Source: Vogesella sp. LIG4 (GTDB taxonomy: Bacteria; Pseudomonadota; Gammaproteobacteria; Burkholderiales; Chromobacteriaceae). Taken from it: a stretch of DNA of 64,000 nucleotides. The notes under the pieces are model-generated. The model saw only the letters and a list, made by a program, of their open reading frames with translations. It did no database searches and was not told where the DNA came from. Position numbers and translations under genes: made by a program. Shown here piece by piece: positions 51,470 to 60,115 of the stretch; position 1 is the stretch's first letter; the number at the start of each line of letters is the position of its first letter. The DNA lies in assembly GCF_900090205.1 (NCBI RefSeq), contig NZ_LT607802.1, positions 3,103,970 through 3,167,969 of the forward strand, in the 5' to 3' direction.

Positions 51470-53353
51470 TCAACGTGGCGGAATCATGCCCAGCCGCTGC
51501 TTGAGCGAGCCGCCGTTCTGGCGGAAGGCGCCGGCATAGTACACCGCGTTGGCCATGACCTTCTGCACGTAGTCCCGTGTTTCGTTGAACGGGATGGTTT
51601 CAGCATAGATGGCGCCTTCCAGCGGCATTTCCCCCTGCCAGCTGCGGGCACGCGCCGGGCCGGCGTTGTAGGCAGCGGTGGCCAGCACCGGCTGGTCGTC
51701 CATGCTGTCCAGCACGTGGCGCAGATACCAGGTGCCCAGGCGGATATTGGTATCGATATCGTTCACCTGGTAGCTGCCCAGGCCGATCTTGTTGGCAACC
51801 CAGCGCGCGGTGGCCGGCATCAGCTGCATCAGGCCGCTGGCACCCACGCCGGAGCGCGCCACGTTGTAGAAGCGGCTTTCCTGGCGGATCAGACCATATA
51901 CCCAGGCTTCGTCGATTTCCAGCTGCTGCGCATAGGGCTTGGTGATCTCGCGGTAGGGGGCGAGGTAGCGCAGGCCGAAATCGTGGCTGGACTTGGTGCG
52001 GTCCGCCGAGTAGATCGCCATGTCGTACAGGCCATTGCTGCGCGCCAGCTCGGCGGCGGCCAGCAGCTGCTCGTCGCTGCGGTCACGCATGGCCCAGCGC
52101 CACACCCGGCGGCCTTCCTCGCGCCATTCGCCGCGGCCGCTGCGCTCGGACAGCGCAAACAGCGCCAGTGATTGCCGCACCGGCAGCTCTGCGGCCAACT
52201 GCTGTTGCAGTGCCGGGTTGGCAGGCACTTTTTCCGGCAGCGCTTCCAGCGCGGTGCCCAGTTCCTCACGCGCCAGCAGGCCGTAGTAGTTGTGCTCGAA
52301 GCTGGTTTTTATCAGCAGCGGGTTGGCTTCGGTACCACGGCCCAGCGCGGTCAGCGCCCGTGCGCGCCAGTACTGCCACGCCGGCTTGGCGGCCAGGTCG
52401 GCGGGCAGGGCGCGGGTGATCTGTTCCAGCCGTACCCAGTCCTGCCGGCGCAGTGCGGCGCGTAGCCACCATTCCCACTGCTCGTCGGTAAGTTGCGCCG
52501 GGTCTGCCTGCGGGAAGGCGTCCAGCGCCATCACCATGTCCAGCCGCTTGGCGGCAGCCAGGGCCAGCTGACCCCAGGCGAAGCCGGTCTGCGCGGTACT
52601 CAGGCTGTCTTTGGCGTTCTGCAGGTTGGCGACAGCTGCGCTGTAGTTGCTCTTGCCCAGTTTGACGATGGCCTGCACCCGCTGCTCGTTGCTGCCGGGG
52701 TTGAAGAAGTCGCCATCGACCTCGGCCGCCAGCGCCAGACGCCGCGCCACGGTCACGAAGTTGCCAAGCAGCAGCAGCCGCAGCCGCGCTTCCACCTGCG
52801 GGCGGGCGAGCAGCTGGCGCGAAGCCTGCTCGTCGATCAGCCGCGCGCAGCCTTCGGACTGACTGGTGTCGAGGTAATCGTAGCTGGGGCGCACGCTCTG
52901 GCGCCGCTGCAGCATGGCCAGGCTGATGTAGCAGGCGGTTTCGTCGTCGCGGGCGCTGTCGTTCAGTGCCGGCGACGACTGCAGGATGTCGTCCCACTGG
53001 AAACGGCGGCCCATGTCCTTGATCAGCTCGTTCAGCACCCGCTCCACCTGGTAGCCGCTGCGGTAGCGGTTCACGAAGATGCGCGCCGGGTTGCTGTCGC
53101 CGGCCTCCAGGCTTTTCAGCGCCTGCCAGTAGGCGGGCCAGGTGTCGAGCACGCCGTTCTCGGCCTGGTTGCCCAGGCTGGTGAGCGTGGCCAGATCGCC
53201 CTTGCGGTAGGCCTCGCGGGCATCGAATAGCTGGGTGTCGCTCAGGGCGTGGCTGGTGGTCGGCAGCAAGGCCAGTGCCAGCGCCAGCGGTCGCAGCCAG
53301 GCTGCGCGGGTGGGGCGGCGCTGGCGGCCGGTAAGGAGTGTGAAGTGCGGCAT
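51470..53353 (-). CDS. slt: Soluble lytic murein transglycosylase
   Basis: 627 aa. A signal peptide (LALALALLPTTSHA) precedes a long alpha-helical superhelix and a C-terminal goose-lysozyme-like SLT domain with the catalytic Glu in LIRQESRFYNVARSG, then GLMQLMPATARWV and ATAAYNAGPARA. It cleaves peptidoglycan glycan chains to anhydro-muropeptides. Length fits Slt70. It starts 98 bp after the yaeR-like gene on the same strand. Confidence 0.93.
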   Translation of the reverse strand: MPHFTLLTGRQRRPTRAAWLRPLALALALLPTTSHALSDTQLFDAREAYRKGDLATLTSLGNQAENGVLDTWPAYWQALKSLEAGDSNPARIFVNRYRSGYQVERVLNELIKDMGRRFQWDDILQSSPALNDSARDDETACYISLAMLQRRQSVRPSYDYLDTSQSEGCARLIDEQASRQLLARPQVEARLRLLLLGNFVTVARRLALAAEVDGDFFNPGSNEQRVQAIVKLGKSNYSAAVANLQNAKDSLSTAQTGFAWGQLALAAAKRLDMVMALDAFPQADPAQLTDEQWEWWLRAALRRQDWVRLEQITRALPADLAAKPAWQYWRARALTALGRGTEANPLLIKTSFEHNYYGLLAREELGTALEALPEKVPANPALQQQLAAELPVRQSLALFALSERSGRGEWREEGRRVWRWAMRDRSDEQLLAAAELARSNGLYDMAIYSADRTKSSHDFGLRYLAPYREITKPYAQQLEIDEAWVYGLIRQESRFYNVARSGVGASGLMQLMPATARWVANKIGLGSYQVNDIDTNIRLGTWYLRHVLDSMDDQPVLATAAYNAGPARARSWQGEMPLEGAIYAETIPFNETRDYVQKVMANAVYYAGAFRQNGGSLKQRLGMIPPR

Positions 53354-53451
53354 GATGGTGTTCGCCTGAAAATAATCGTTTCTTGTCGTGCGCCCGGCGG
53401 CTGCTGGCCGGATGTGGCGCTTGTTCGGTTTACAGACGCGTTATGCGGTAA

Positions 53452-53844
53452 TCAGTTCACCTGCTCGTACAGTTCGATAGGCAGCCCGTCCGGGTCGGCC
53501 AGAAAGGTGAAGCGCTGCCCGGTGTATTCGTCCACCCGTACCGGCTCGCAGGCCACACCGGCGGCGGCCAGGCGGGCGATGTCGGCGTCCAGCGCGTCCA
53601 CCCGTAGTGCCAGGTGGCGCAGGCCGCAGGCTTCCGGACGCGTAGGGCGGGCCGGCGATGCCGGAAAGCTGAACAATTCCAGCTGGCTGCCATCGGGCAG
53701 GGCCAGGTTCAGCTTCCACGACTGCCGCTCGGTGCGGTAGTGCTCTGACAGCACGGCAAAGCCCATGGTTTCGGTATAGAAGGCGCGCGAGCGGGTGTAA
53801 TCGGCCGCGATGATGGCCACGTGGTGTATGCCGCGGATTGCCAT
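53452..53844 (-). CDS. VOC-family protein, YaeR type
   Basis: 130 aa vicinal-oxygen-chelate fold. The sequence closely follows E. coli YaeR in my memory: IHHVAIIAADYTRSRAFYTE, ELFSFPASPARPTRPEACGL, LRHLALRVD and DPDGLPIELYEQ. The metal ligands His-Glu-His-Glu of the glyoxalase superfamily are in these segments. Activity is unknown. The start 53844 was chosen from the family; the ribosome site is weak. It is upstream of slt. Confidence 0.9.
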   Translation of the reverse strand: MAIRGIHHVAIIAADYTRSRAFYTETMGFAVLSEHYRTERQSWKLNLALPDGSQLELFSFPASPARPTRPEACGLRHLALRVDALDADIARLAAAGVACEPVRVDEYTGQRFTFLADPDGLPIELYEQVN

Positions 53845-54060
53845 CAGCGGCCCGCCTGCGTAAGCGGGTGGCGGGAAATGTCTGCCGGGAAGGATGTCAA
53901 CGGGTGCTGCGCTTGCATGGGGTGCCAGGGGTGTTGCCAGGTGGGTGGCCGCCGCATGTGCGGCGGGCGAGTGGCAAGGGTATGACATTCCGGGGGTAAT
54001 TGCCATGCCATGCGGCCAACCCTGAAGCTTGGTCGCATGGCCTGATGATGCTTGCCAGGC

Positions 54061-54225
54061 TTACTCCTGGTCTGGCTGCTGCGGCTTGTCGTCATCCATC
54101 AGGATGCGGTGTGCCGGGCCCTCCAGATCGTCGAACTGGCCGGAGTGGGTGGACCACCAGAACACCGCGCCGATCACGAACACCAGCACGATGCTCAGCG
54201 GCACCAGCAGGTACAGACTTTCCAT
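54061..54225 (-). CDS. ccoS: cbb3 cytochrome oxidase maturation protein CcoS
   Basis: 54 aa single-helix membrane protein needed to assemble cbb3-type oxidase with copper or haem. The N terminus MESLYLLVPLSIVLVFVIGAV is the membrane segment, followed by FWWSTHSGQFDDLEGPAHRIL, the hallmark of CcoS (aromatic pair and DDLEGPA motif). Its start overlaps the ccoI stop by one base. The ccoNOQP genes are not in the window. Confidence 0.93.
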   Translation of the reverse strand: MESLYLLVPLSIVLVFVIGAVFWWSTHSGQFDDLEGPAHRILMDDDKPQQPDQE

Positions 54226-56669
54226 TATTTACTCCGTTTGATCAGGCGCAGCGCGTTGCTGACGACCAGCAGGGAACTCAGCGCCATGCCCAGGCTGGCC
54301 AGCCACGGCGTGACATGGCCGGCAATGGCCAGCGGCAGGGCGACCAGATTGTACACCGCGGCCCAGGCCAGATTCTGGCGGATGATGCGCATGGTGCGCC
54401 GCGCCAGTGTCAGGGCGCGCGGCAGCTGGGCGATGTCGTCGCCCATCAGCACCATGTCACCGCTGGCGCGCGCCACGTCGGTGCCGCCGCCCATGGCCAG
54501 CGATACGTCGGCGCGTGCCAGTACCGGCGCATCGTTCACGCCGTCGCCCAGCATCAGCACCCGCGCGCCGCCTTGCTGCAGCTGGCTGACATAGGCCAGC
54601 TTGTCTTCCGGCGTGGCGCCGGCGCGGTAATGGGCGATGCCCAGCTCGCCGGCCAGCGCGGCCACCGCCGTTTCGGCATCGCCGGACAGCAGGTGCACAC
54701 GCAGCCCCTGCTGGCGCAGGCTGGCGATCAGCGGTGGCACGCTGTCACGCAACTGGTCGCCAATGGCGAACCAGGCCTTGATGCCGTGCCGGTTGCCCAG
54801 TGCCACCACAGTGGCGGCGGCCGGCAGTGTTGGCGGCGTGGCCGCGCCGGCCAGGTCGGCTACGAATCCGGGTTTGCCCAGTCGCCAGCGGCTGCCGGCG
54901 ATCACGCCTTCTACGCCCTGGCCCGGCTGGTTGTGCAGTTCCGTTACCTGCGGCAGTGCCTGGGGGTCGCCTGTTTCCGTGGCGGCGGCCAGCAGCGCGC
55001 GGGCAATCGGGTGCTCGGAGCCTTGTTCCAGCGCTGCGGCCAACTGTAGTGCCGCCGTGTGCTCCGGGTGCGGGCAATCAGTGCTGGCCAGCAGCCGCAT
55101 GCGGCCGTGGGTGAGGGTGCCGGTCTTGTCGAATACCACGTCGCTGACCCTGGCCAGGGTTTCCAGCGCATGGCCGCGAGTGGTGAGCACGCCGATCTGC
55201 GCCAGGTGGCCGGTGGCGGCGGTGAGTGCCGCCGGCGTGGCCAGGCTCAGTGCGCAGGGGCAGGAAATCACCAGCACCGCCACGGTTACCCACAGCGCGT
55301 GCTGCGGGCCGGTGGCCAGGCTCCAGCCGATATAGGTGCCGGCGGCAGCCAGCAGCAGCAGGGCGACGAACCAGGCGGCGAAGCGGTCGGCCAGTTGTGC
55401 CAGCCGTGGTTTGTCCGCCAGCGCCTGGTCCAGCAGGCGCACGATGCCGGCCAGCCGGGTGTCGCCGCCGGTGCGGGTGACTTCCATCACCAGCGGGCTG
55501 GCCTGGTTGACGCTGCCGGCGATCACCATGTCGCCGCTTTGCTTGCGTATCGGCGTGCTCTCGCCGGTAAGCAGCGATTCATCCACGCTGCTGCTGCCAT
55601 CGACGATGCGGGCGTCGCAGGGAATGGTTTCGCCGGGGCGCACCAGCAGCATGGCGCCGGGCTCAACGTTGGTCGCAGCCACTTCGCGGCTGTCGCGGCT
55701 TTGCGGCCAACCATCCAGCTGGTGGGCAAAGGCCGGCACCAGCTTCACCAGCCGCTCGGTGGCCTCGCCGGTCTTGCGTCGCGCCATGCCTTCCAGGTAG
55801 CGCCCGCCCAGCAGCAGGAAGATGAACATCGATACCGAGTCGAAGTACACGCCGTGTTCCACCCTGTTCAGCAGCGCCCACAGGCTGGCAAGGAAGGCGG
55901 TGAGAATGCCGATGGTGACCGGGGTGTCCATGCCCACGCGCCGCGTTTTGATGTCGCGCCAGGTGGACTGGTAGAACGGAATCGCCGAGTACAGCACTAC
56001 CGGCAGTGTCAGCACGAAGCTGGCCCAGTGCAGTATCCACAGCCACTGGATTTCGATTTCGCCGGCCCGCGCCATGTAGACGGGCACCGCGTACATCATC
56101 ACCTGCATCATCGACAGCCCGGCCACCCACAGCCGGTTCAGTGCGGCCTTGCGCTCCTGCTGCAGCAGGCTTTCCTGCCGTGCGCTGTCATAGGGGTGGG
56201 CGCGGTAGCCGATGTCGGCAATGGCATGCAGGATCTGCGACAGCTGCAGCCGGCTGTTGTCCCAGCGCACGCGGGCGCGGTGACTGCTGTAGTTGATGTC
56301 CACGCCCAGCACGCCCGGCAGCTGGCGCACATGCTGCTCGTTCAGCCACACGCAGGCGGCGCAGGTGATGCCCTCCAGCATCAGCGTGGCCTCGCGCACC
56401 TCTCCGTCCTCGCGGCGAACGAAGCTCTGCTGCAGCTTGTCCGAGTCGTATAGCGCGATCTGTTGCAGCAGCTCCTGCGGCAGCGGCTCGGCCTTGTTGG
56501 CGTCCAGGGTGCGGTGCTGGTAGTAGTCGCCCAACCCGCTGTCGATGATGGTCTGCGCCACGGCCTGGCAGCCGGCGCAGCAGGCTTGTTCAGTGTCTTG
56601 GCGGTAGCGGATGGGGAAGTCCTGGCCCGCAGCAATGGGCAGGTGGCAGTGAAAACAGGGCTGGCTCAT
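54225..56669 (-). CDS. ccoI: Copper-translocating P-type ATPase of cbb3 oxidase assembly
   Basis: 814 aa. A Cys-rich N terminus (CFHCHLP and CCAGC) and an HMA copper-binding site (GITCAACV) precede the P1B ATPase: membrane CPC motif in SCPCALSLA, TGES, phosphorylation motif DKTGTLTHG, SEHPIARAL and GDGVNDAP. CcoI/FixI exports copper for cbb3 oxidase. It is coupled to ccoS downstream. Two exact GTTGGCCGCA copies are in frame or out of frame (55035, 55702). Confidence 0.95.
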   Translation of the reverse strand: MSQPCFHCHLPIAAGQDFPIRYRQDTEQACCAGCQAVAQTIIDSGLGDYYQHRTLDANKAEPLPQELLQQIALYDSDKLQQSFVRREDGEVREATLMLEGITCAACVWLNEQHVRQLPGVLGVDINYSSHRARVRWDNSRLQLSQILHAIADIGYRAHPYDSARQESLLQQERKAALNRLWVAGLSMMQVMMYAVPVYMARAGEIEIQWLWILHWASFVLTLPVVLYSAIPFYQSTWRDIKTRRVGMDTPVTIGILTAFLASLWALLNRVEHGVYFDSVSMFIFLLLGGRYLEGMARRKTGEATERLVKLVPAFAHQLDGWPQSRDSREVAATNVEPGAMLLVRPGETIPCDARIVDGSSSVDESLLTGESTPIRKQSGDMVIAGSVNQASPLVMEVTRTGGDTRLAGIVRLLDQALADKPRLAQLADRFAAWFVALLLLAAAGTYIGWSLATGPQHALWVTVAVLVISCPCALSLATPAALTAATGHLAQIGVLTTRGHALETLARVSDVVFDKTGTLTHGRMRLLASTDCPHPEHTAALQLAAALEQGSEHPIARALLAAATETGDPQALPQVTELHNQPGQGVEGVIAGSRWRLGKPGFVADLAGAATPPTLPAAATVVALGNRHGIKAWFAIGDQLRDSVPPLIASLRQQGLRVHLLSGDAETAVAALAGELGIAHYRAGATPEDKLAYVSQLQQGGARVLMLGDGVNDAPVLARADVSLAMGGGTDVARASGDMVLMGDDIAQLPRALTLARRTMRIIRQNLAWAAVYNLVALPLAIAGHVTPWLASLGMALSSLLVVSNALRLIKRSK

Positions 56670-56720
56670 GGCGTGCTATTGTAATGGAAGAAGTTTTAAC
56701 TGGTTTGTGGAGAGTCAAGC

Positions 56721-57710
56721 ATGGCGATGCAGGCAGTGGTGCAGTCCGGGCCGGGCGGGGTGGACACCCTGCGCCTGGACGTGGTGGAAAAACCGGAGCC
56801 GGCGCCCGGCCAGCTGCGGGTGCGGGTGTTGGCCGCAGGGCTGAATCGTGCCGATATCGTGCAGCGCGAGGGCAAGTACCCGCCGCCCAAGGGTGCTTCG
56901 CCGATACTGGGCCTGGAGGTGGCCGGCATCGTCGATGCGGTCAATGGTCCGTCGCGCTTCCAGGAGGGAGATGAGGTGTTCGGCCTGATCGCCGGTGGCG
57001 GCTATGCCGAATACGCGCTGCTGGACAGCTCGGCGGCGATTCCCAAGCCGGACATGATGAGCTGGGCCGAAGCCGCCAGCCTGCCGGAGGCGTGGATGAC
57101 CGCCTGGCACAACCTGGTGGACGTGGCCGGCCTGCATGCCGGCGAAACGGTGCTGATCCACGCTGGCGCCAGCGGCGTGGGCGCGGCGGCCATCCAGTTG
57201 GCCGGCATGCTCGGCTGCCGGGTGCTTGCCAGCGCCGGCAGCGAGGAAAAGCGCGATTTCTGCCGCCGGCTGGGTGCCGACGAGGTGATCGACAGCCGCA
57301 GCCCGGGCTTTGCCGCCAGGCTGAAGGAGCAGGGCGGGGTGGATGTGGTGCTGGACCCGGTGGGTGCGGCGCTGTTCGACGACAATATCGCGGTGTTGAA
57401 GCAGGATGGCCGCCTGGTGCTGATCGGCGTGATGAGCGGCGTGCAGGGCAGTCTCAACCTGGGCATGCTGCTGGTGAAGCGGCTGAAGGTGATCGGCTCC
57501 ACGCTGCGCAGTCAGCCGGAAGAGGTAAAGGCCAGGTTGGCCACGGCGCTGGAGCGCGAAGTGCTGCCGGCGCTGCTGGATGGCCGCGCACAGGTGACGC
57601 TGGATTGCACCTACCCGCTGGCCGCGGTGCAGGACGCACACGATTACATGGAAGCCAATCGCAATCTCGGCAAGATCGTGCTGAGCCTGCTGCCTGTCAT
57701 GCCCGGGTAA
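56721..57710 (+). CDS. NAD(P)H quinone oxidoreductase, PIG3 type
   Basis: 329 aa medium-chain dehydrogenase/reductase without catalytic zinc. Family features are GLNRADIVQREGKYPPPKGAS, EAWMTAWHNL and the NADPH site HAGASGVGAAAIQLA. PIG3-like reductases use NADPH with quinones. ATG 56721 is preceded by GGAGAG. It is divergent from ccoI with only 51 bp between, so promoters overlap. It ends at a strong terminator. Confidence 0.93.
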   Translation: MAMQAVVQSGPGGVDTLRLDVVEKPEPAPGQLRVRVLAAGLNRADIVQREGKYPPPKGASPILGLEVAGIVDAVNGPSRFQEGDEVFGLIAGGGYAEYALLDSSAAIPKPDMMSWAEAASLPEAWMTAWHNLVDVAGLHAGETVLIHAGASGVGAAAIQLAGMLGCRVLASAGSEEKRDFCRRLGADEVIDSRSPGFAARLKEQGGVDVVLDPVGAALFDDNIAVLKQDGRLVLIGVMSGVQGSLNLGMLLVKRLKVIGSTLRSQPEEVKARLATALEREVLPALLDGRAQVTLDCTYPLAAVQDAHDYMEANRNLGKIVLSLLPVMPG

Positions 57711-57775
57711 TACAGGCGGGGTAGAGTGCCGGCACAGCAAGGTACTTCCTGCTGCATGGATATGGATGGGATTAA

Positions 57776-57803
57776 GGGCGGCCACACGGCCGCCCGTTTT
57801 TTT
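57776..57803 (+). terminator. Terminator of the quinone oxidoreductase gene
   Basis: GGGCGGCC, loop ACAC, GGCCGCCC, followed by G and seven T. Confidence 0.93.
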
Positions 57804-57831
57804 GCGGCCAACGTGGGGGAGGTTGGCCGCA
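57803..57831. repeat. Inverted GTTGGCCGCA pair
   Basis: The 10-mer complement at 57803-57812 and the direct copy at 57822-57831 make a 10 bp stem with a 9 base loop, directly behind the terminator T-run. Confidence 0.85.
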
Positions 57832-57851
57832 TGCCCTGCCTTGGCTGCCTG

Positions 57852-57938
57852 GGGCGTGTGCACGATCTGGCGAGCTAGGGCGAGACAAGGCGTTTTTAAC
57901 GCCGTATCGCCGACGCGCAGCTGATCGTGAGCAGGCCC
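57852..57938. repeat. 87 bp imperfect palindrome (candidate repetitive element)
   Basis: Nested arms: GGGC with GCCC at the ends, CACGATC (57861-57867) with GATCGTG (57923-57929), GGCGA with TCGCC, and central GGCGTT/AACGCC with loop TTT. It lies between convergent genes, next to the stop of the downstream gene. It resembles dispersed intergenic palindromes of proteobacteria; no second copy is in the window. Confidence 0.5.
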
Positions 57939-58799
57939 TTAATGCTGTACCGGTGACAGAGCCTCGATCAGCGCCACTTCCTGCGTGTAGCCCAGGGCAC
58001 GCAGTTTCTCCAGCAATGCCTCGCCATCCACCTTGTACTTGTGGTCCAGCTCGTCGTGCAGCACGCGTGCTTCCACCGCCAGCCACAGGCCGCGGCAGGA
58101 TTCGGCGCTCTCGAAATGCACGCCGCGCAGCACTTCGGCTACCAGGTGCAGTTCGGCGTCGCTGAAGCGGCGCGACAGCAGCGCCTGTTCGCGGCGGATG
58201 ATTTCGGCGTAGCGGTCGCACATCTGCTGGATGCGCGCATCCAGCGGCGCCTCTTCCGGTGCGTGCTCCAGTGCCTCGGCGTTGAACCAGGCGGCAGCGT
58301 CCAGGGTGGTGTGCTCGGCGGCGTCCTGCCAGGCTTCCTGCAGCGCGGCGGCAAAGCGCGCCTCGTCCTTGAACGGCAGATCGAACTGCATGCGGGGCGG
58401 CATGTCCAGGCGCAGGGTTTCGCCGTTCACGCTCAGCGCTCCCTCGTCGTTGCAGTGCACCTCGCCGCGCCAGACGGCTTCCTCGCCGGTGGCCAGGTTG
58501 TCCACCAGTACCTCCAGGTAGGGCAGCGCCAGCGCCTGGCCTTCGTCGGCGGTTACCAGCCGTACGCCGATGTCGAACAGGTGGTGCTTGGCCACGCGCA
58601 GCATCTGCAGACCGTTGTCGTGACGCAGCAGGGTGTAGTCGTCGCCGGTGTCGTATACCGCCAGGTCGTGCTCGTCGCGCGCCGATTTCAGCAGCTTGCC
58701 CTGCAGCTCGTCGGCCAGCTGGTTGATATCGGCATCCGGCGTGCGGTAGCCGCCGCGATGTTTGTCATGCACATGCCACAGCGCATTCCAGTCGTACAT
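57939..58799 (-). CDS. Conserved-looking protein of unknown function
   Basis: 286 aa, acidic and soluble with no signal peptide. The sequence is well balanced in composition (YDWNALWHVHDKHRGGYR; LLRHDNGLQMLRVAKHHLFDIGVRL; AAWFNAEALEHAPEEAPLDA). I recognise no family. Of two in-frame ATGs, 58799 has GGGG at better spacing than 58808, so it is preferred. The large regular composition argues for a real gene. Convergent with the quinone oxidoreductase gene; 48 bp after the periplasmic binding protein gene on the same strand. Confidence 0.75.
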   Translation of the reverse strand: MYDWNALWHVHDKHRGGYRTPDADINQLADELQGKLLKSARDEHDLAVYDTGDDYTLLRHDNGLQMLRVAKHHLFDIGVRLVTADEGQALALPYLEVLVDNLATGEEAVWRGEVHCNDEGALSVNGETLRLDMPPRMQFDLPFKDEARFAAALQEAWQDAAEHTTLDAAAWFNAEALEHAPEEAPLDARIQQMCDRYAEIIRREQALLSRRFSDAELHLVAEVLRGVHFESAESCRGLWLAVEARVLHDELDHKYKVDGEALLEKLRALGYTQEVALIEALSPVQH

Positions 58800-58855
58800 G
58801 GTTGTCATCCCCCAAAAACGGCGCAGTGTACCTAAAGTTTGCGGGCAGTCCCATG

Positions 58856-59899
58856 TCAGGGTGCCTGCCAGATCCGGGTGTATGCCTCTTGATAGCCCAG
58901 GTCTGCATCGATTTCTGCATTGTTGCCGCCCGATGGCTGGGTGCGCGTCACCAGTATCGGGCGGCTGACGTAGCCACTGGGCGGCTGACCGGCAAAGGCG
59001 CGGTTGAGTTCGTCTGCCAGCTGCCAGCCCTGGGCGTTCAGGGGCTCGGCAACGGTGGCAATCTGCTGCGACAGGCCGCTGCGGATGCGGCTGATGGCCT
59101 TGTGCGAGCCGTCGCCGGCGGCGATGTTGCGAATGTCGCCGCGACCGGCGCGGCGCAGCGGGAAGTTCATCTCGTCGAAATAGATGTCGTTGATGGCCAG
59201 GGTGTGCGTCCATTGCTTGCCGAAGCGTGCGTTCATGCGGGTGATCAGCGAGTCGGTATCCGTGCTGGCGCGGCTGATGGCCACATCCTGGATGGTGAGG
59301 CAGCGGCAGCTGGCGCAGTGCGTCAGTGCGGTGCACATGGCGGCGGCCTTGGCGATGGCAATCTCGAAGCGGGTATCGGTAATGATGACCGCGCCAACCT
59401 TGCCGCCGCTGCTGCTGATGGCGTAGTTGGCGGCCAGGCGGGCAACATCCATGGCGTCGGTGGTGATGTTCACCAGCAGGTCGCCGGCCGGGCCAGGCTT
59501 GGCGCCGGCATGCCAGCCGGCCAGCTGGATGCCGGCCTGGTGTGCCCGCTGCACCAGATCCTTGAAGTCATTGGCCTGAAAACCGCCCAGCACGATGGCG
59601 TCGGGTTTGTCCTGCTCGATGGCATGGGTGATGGCGTCCCGGATGATGCTGGCGTCACCCTTGCCGTCCACATTGTTGACCCGCCAGCCCAGGTGGGTGG
59701 TGGCGGCATTGTTGAACGCGCGCAGCACGCCGCTGATGCCGCCGTTGCGGTAGTCCTGGGCAATGAAGGTGATGACTTTCGGGCCTTGACCATGAGGCCC
59801 GCTGGTTGGCCCGTCCCAGTTGCCGGGCTGGGCCGGGGCGGCGGGCGGGTACAGCATGGCAAGCAGCAAGAGGCTGTGGCGTAGGAGTCTGCTGAGCAT
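58856..59899 (-). CDS. Periplasmic substrate-binding protein, sugar-binding type
   Basis: 347 aa with a signal peptide (LLRHSLLLLAMLYPPAAPAQ). Type I periplasmic-binding-protein fold of the ribose/autoinducer family: VITFIAQDYRNGGISGVLRAFNNAA, DAIVLGGFQANDF, GWHAGAKPGPAG and VGAVIITDTRFE. An insertion with four Cys (MCTALTHCASCRCL) is unusual and may form disulfides. No permease or ATPase gene is adjacent, so it may feed a sensor or a distant transporter. The start is less certain because the frame is open 84 nt further upstream. Confidence 0.82.
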   Translation of the reverse strand: MLSRLLRHSLLLLAMLYPPAAPAQPGNWDGPTSGPHGQGPKVITFIAQDYRNGGISGVLRAFNNAATTHLGWRVNNVDGKGDASIIRDAITHAIEQDKPDAIVLGGFQANDFKDLVQRAHQAGIQLAGWHAGAKPGPAGDLLVNITTDAMDVARLAANYAISSSGGKVGAVIITDTRFEIAIAKAAAMCTALTHCASCRCLTIQDVAISRASTDTDSLITRMNARFGKQWTHTLAINDIYFDEMNFPLRRAGRGDIRNIAAGDGSHKAISRIRSGLSQQIATVAEPLNAQGWQLADELNRAFAGQPPSGYVSRPILVTRTQPSGGNNAEIDADLGYQEAYTRIWQAP

Positions 59900-60054
59900 G
59901 CGGATGGCCGAAATGAGTGATGGTGGGGTGTCGGGCATGGCCTGTGCCGGCAGCGCACGCTTTGCCGGTGCTGCTTGCGCCATGCCCTTTCAATAAACAC
60001 TAGCATAGCCCGCCGCGACAGCGTTTGTGACGATGCAAACACACAGGATGTCGT

Positions 60055-60082
60055 TTTCTGTCAGGGGTGTTTGTGCTAGAAT
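60055..60082 (+). promoter_or_regulatory. Extended -10 promoter of typA
   Basis: TAGAAT at 60077-60082 is preceded by TGC, the extended -10 pattern. The -35 region (about 60055-60060) is poor, as is usual for extended -10 promoters. Confidence 0.5.
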
Positions 60083-60115
60083 CTTCCAGTTTCGCTCATC
60101 CAATTTGAGTCACCC

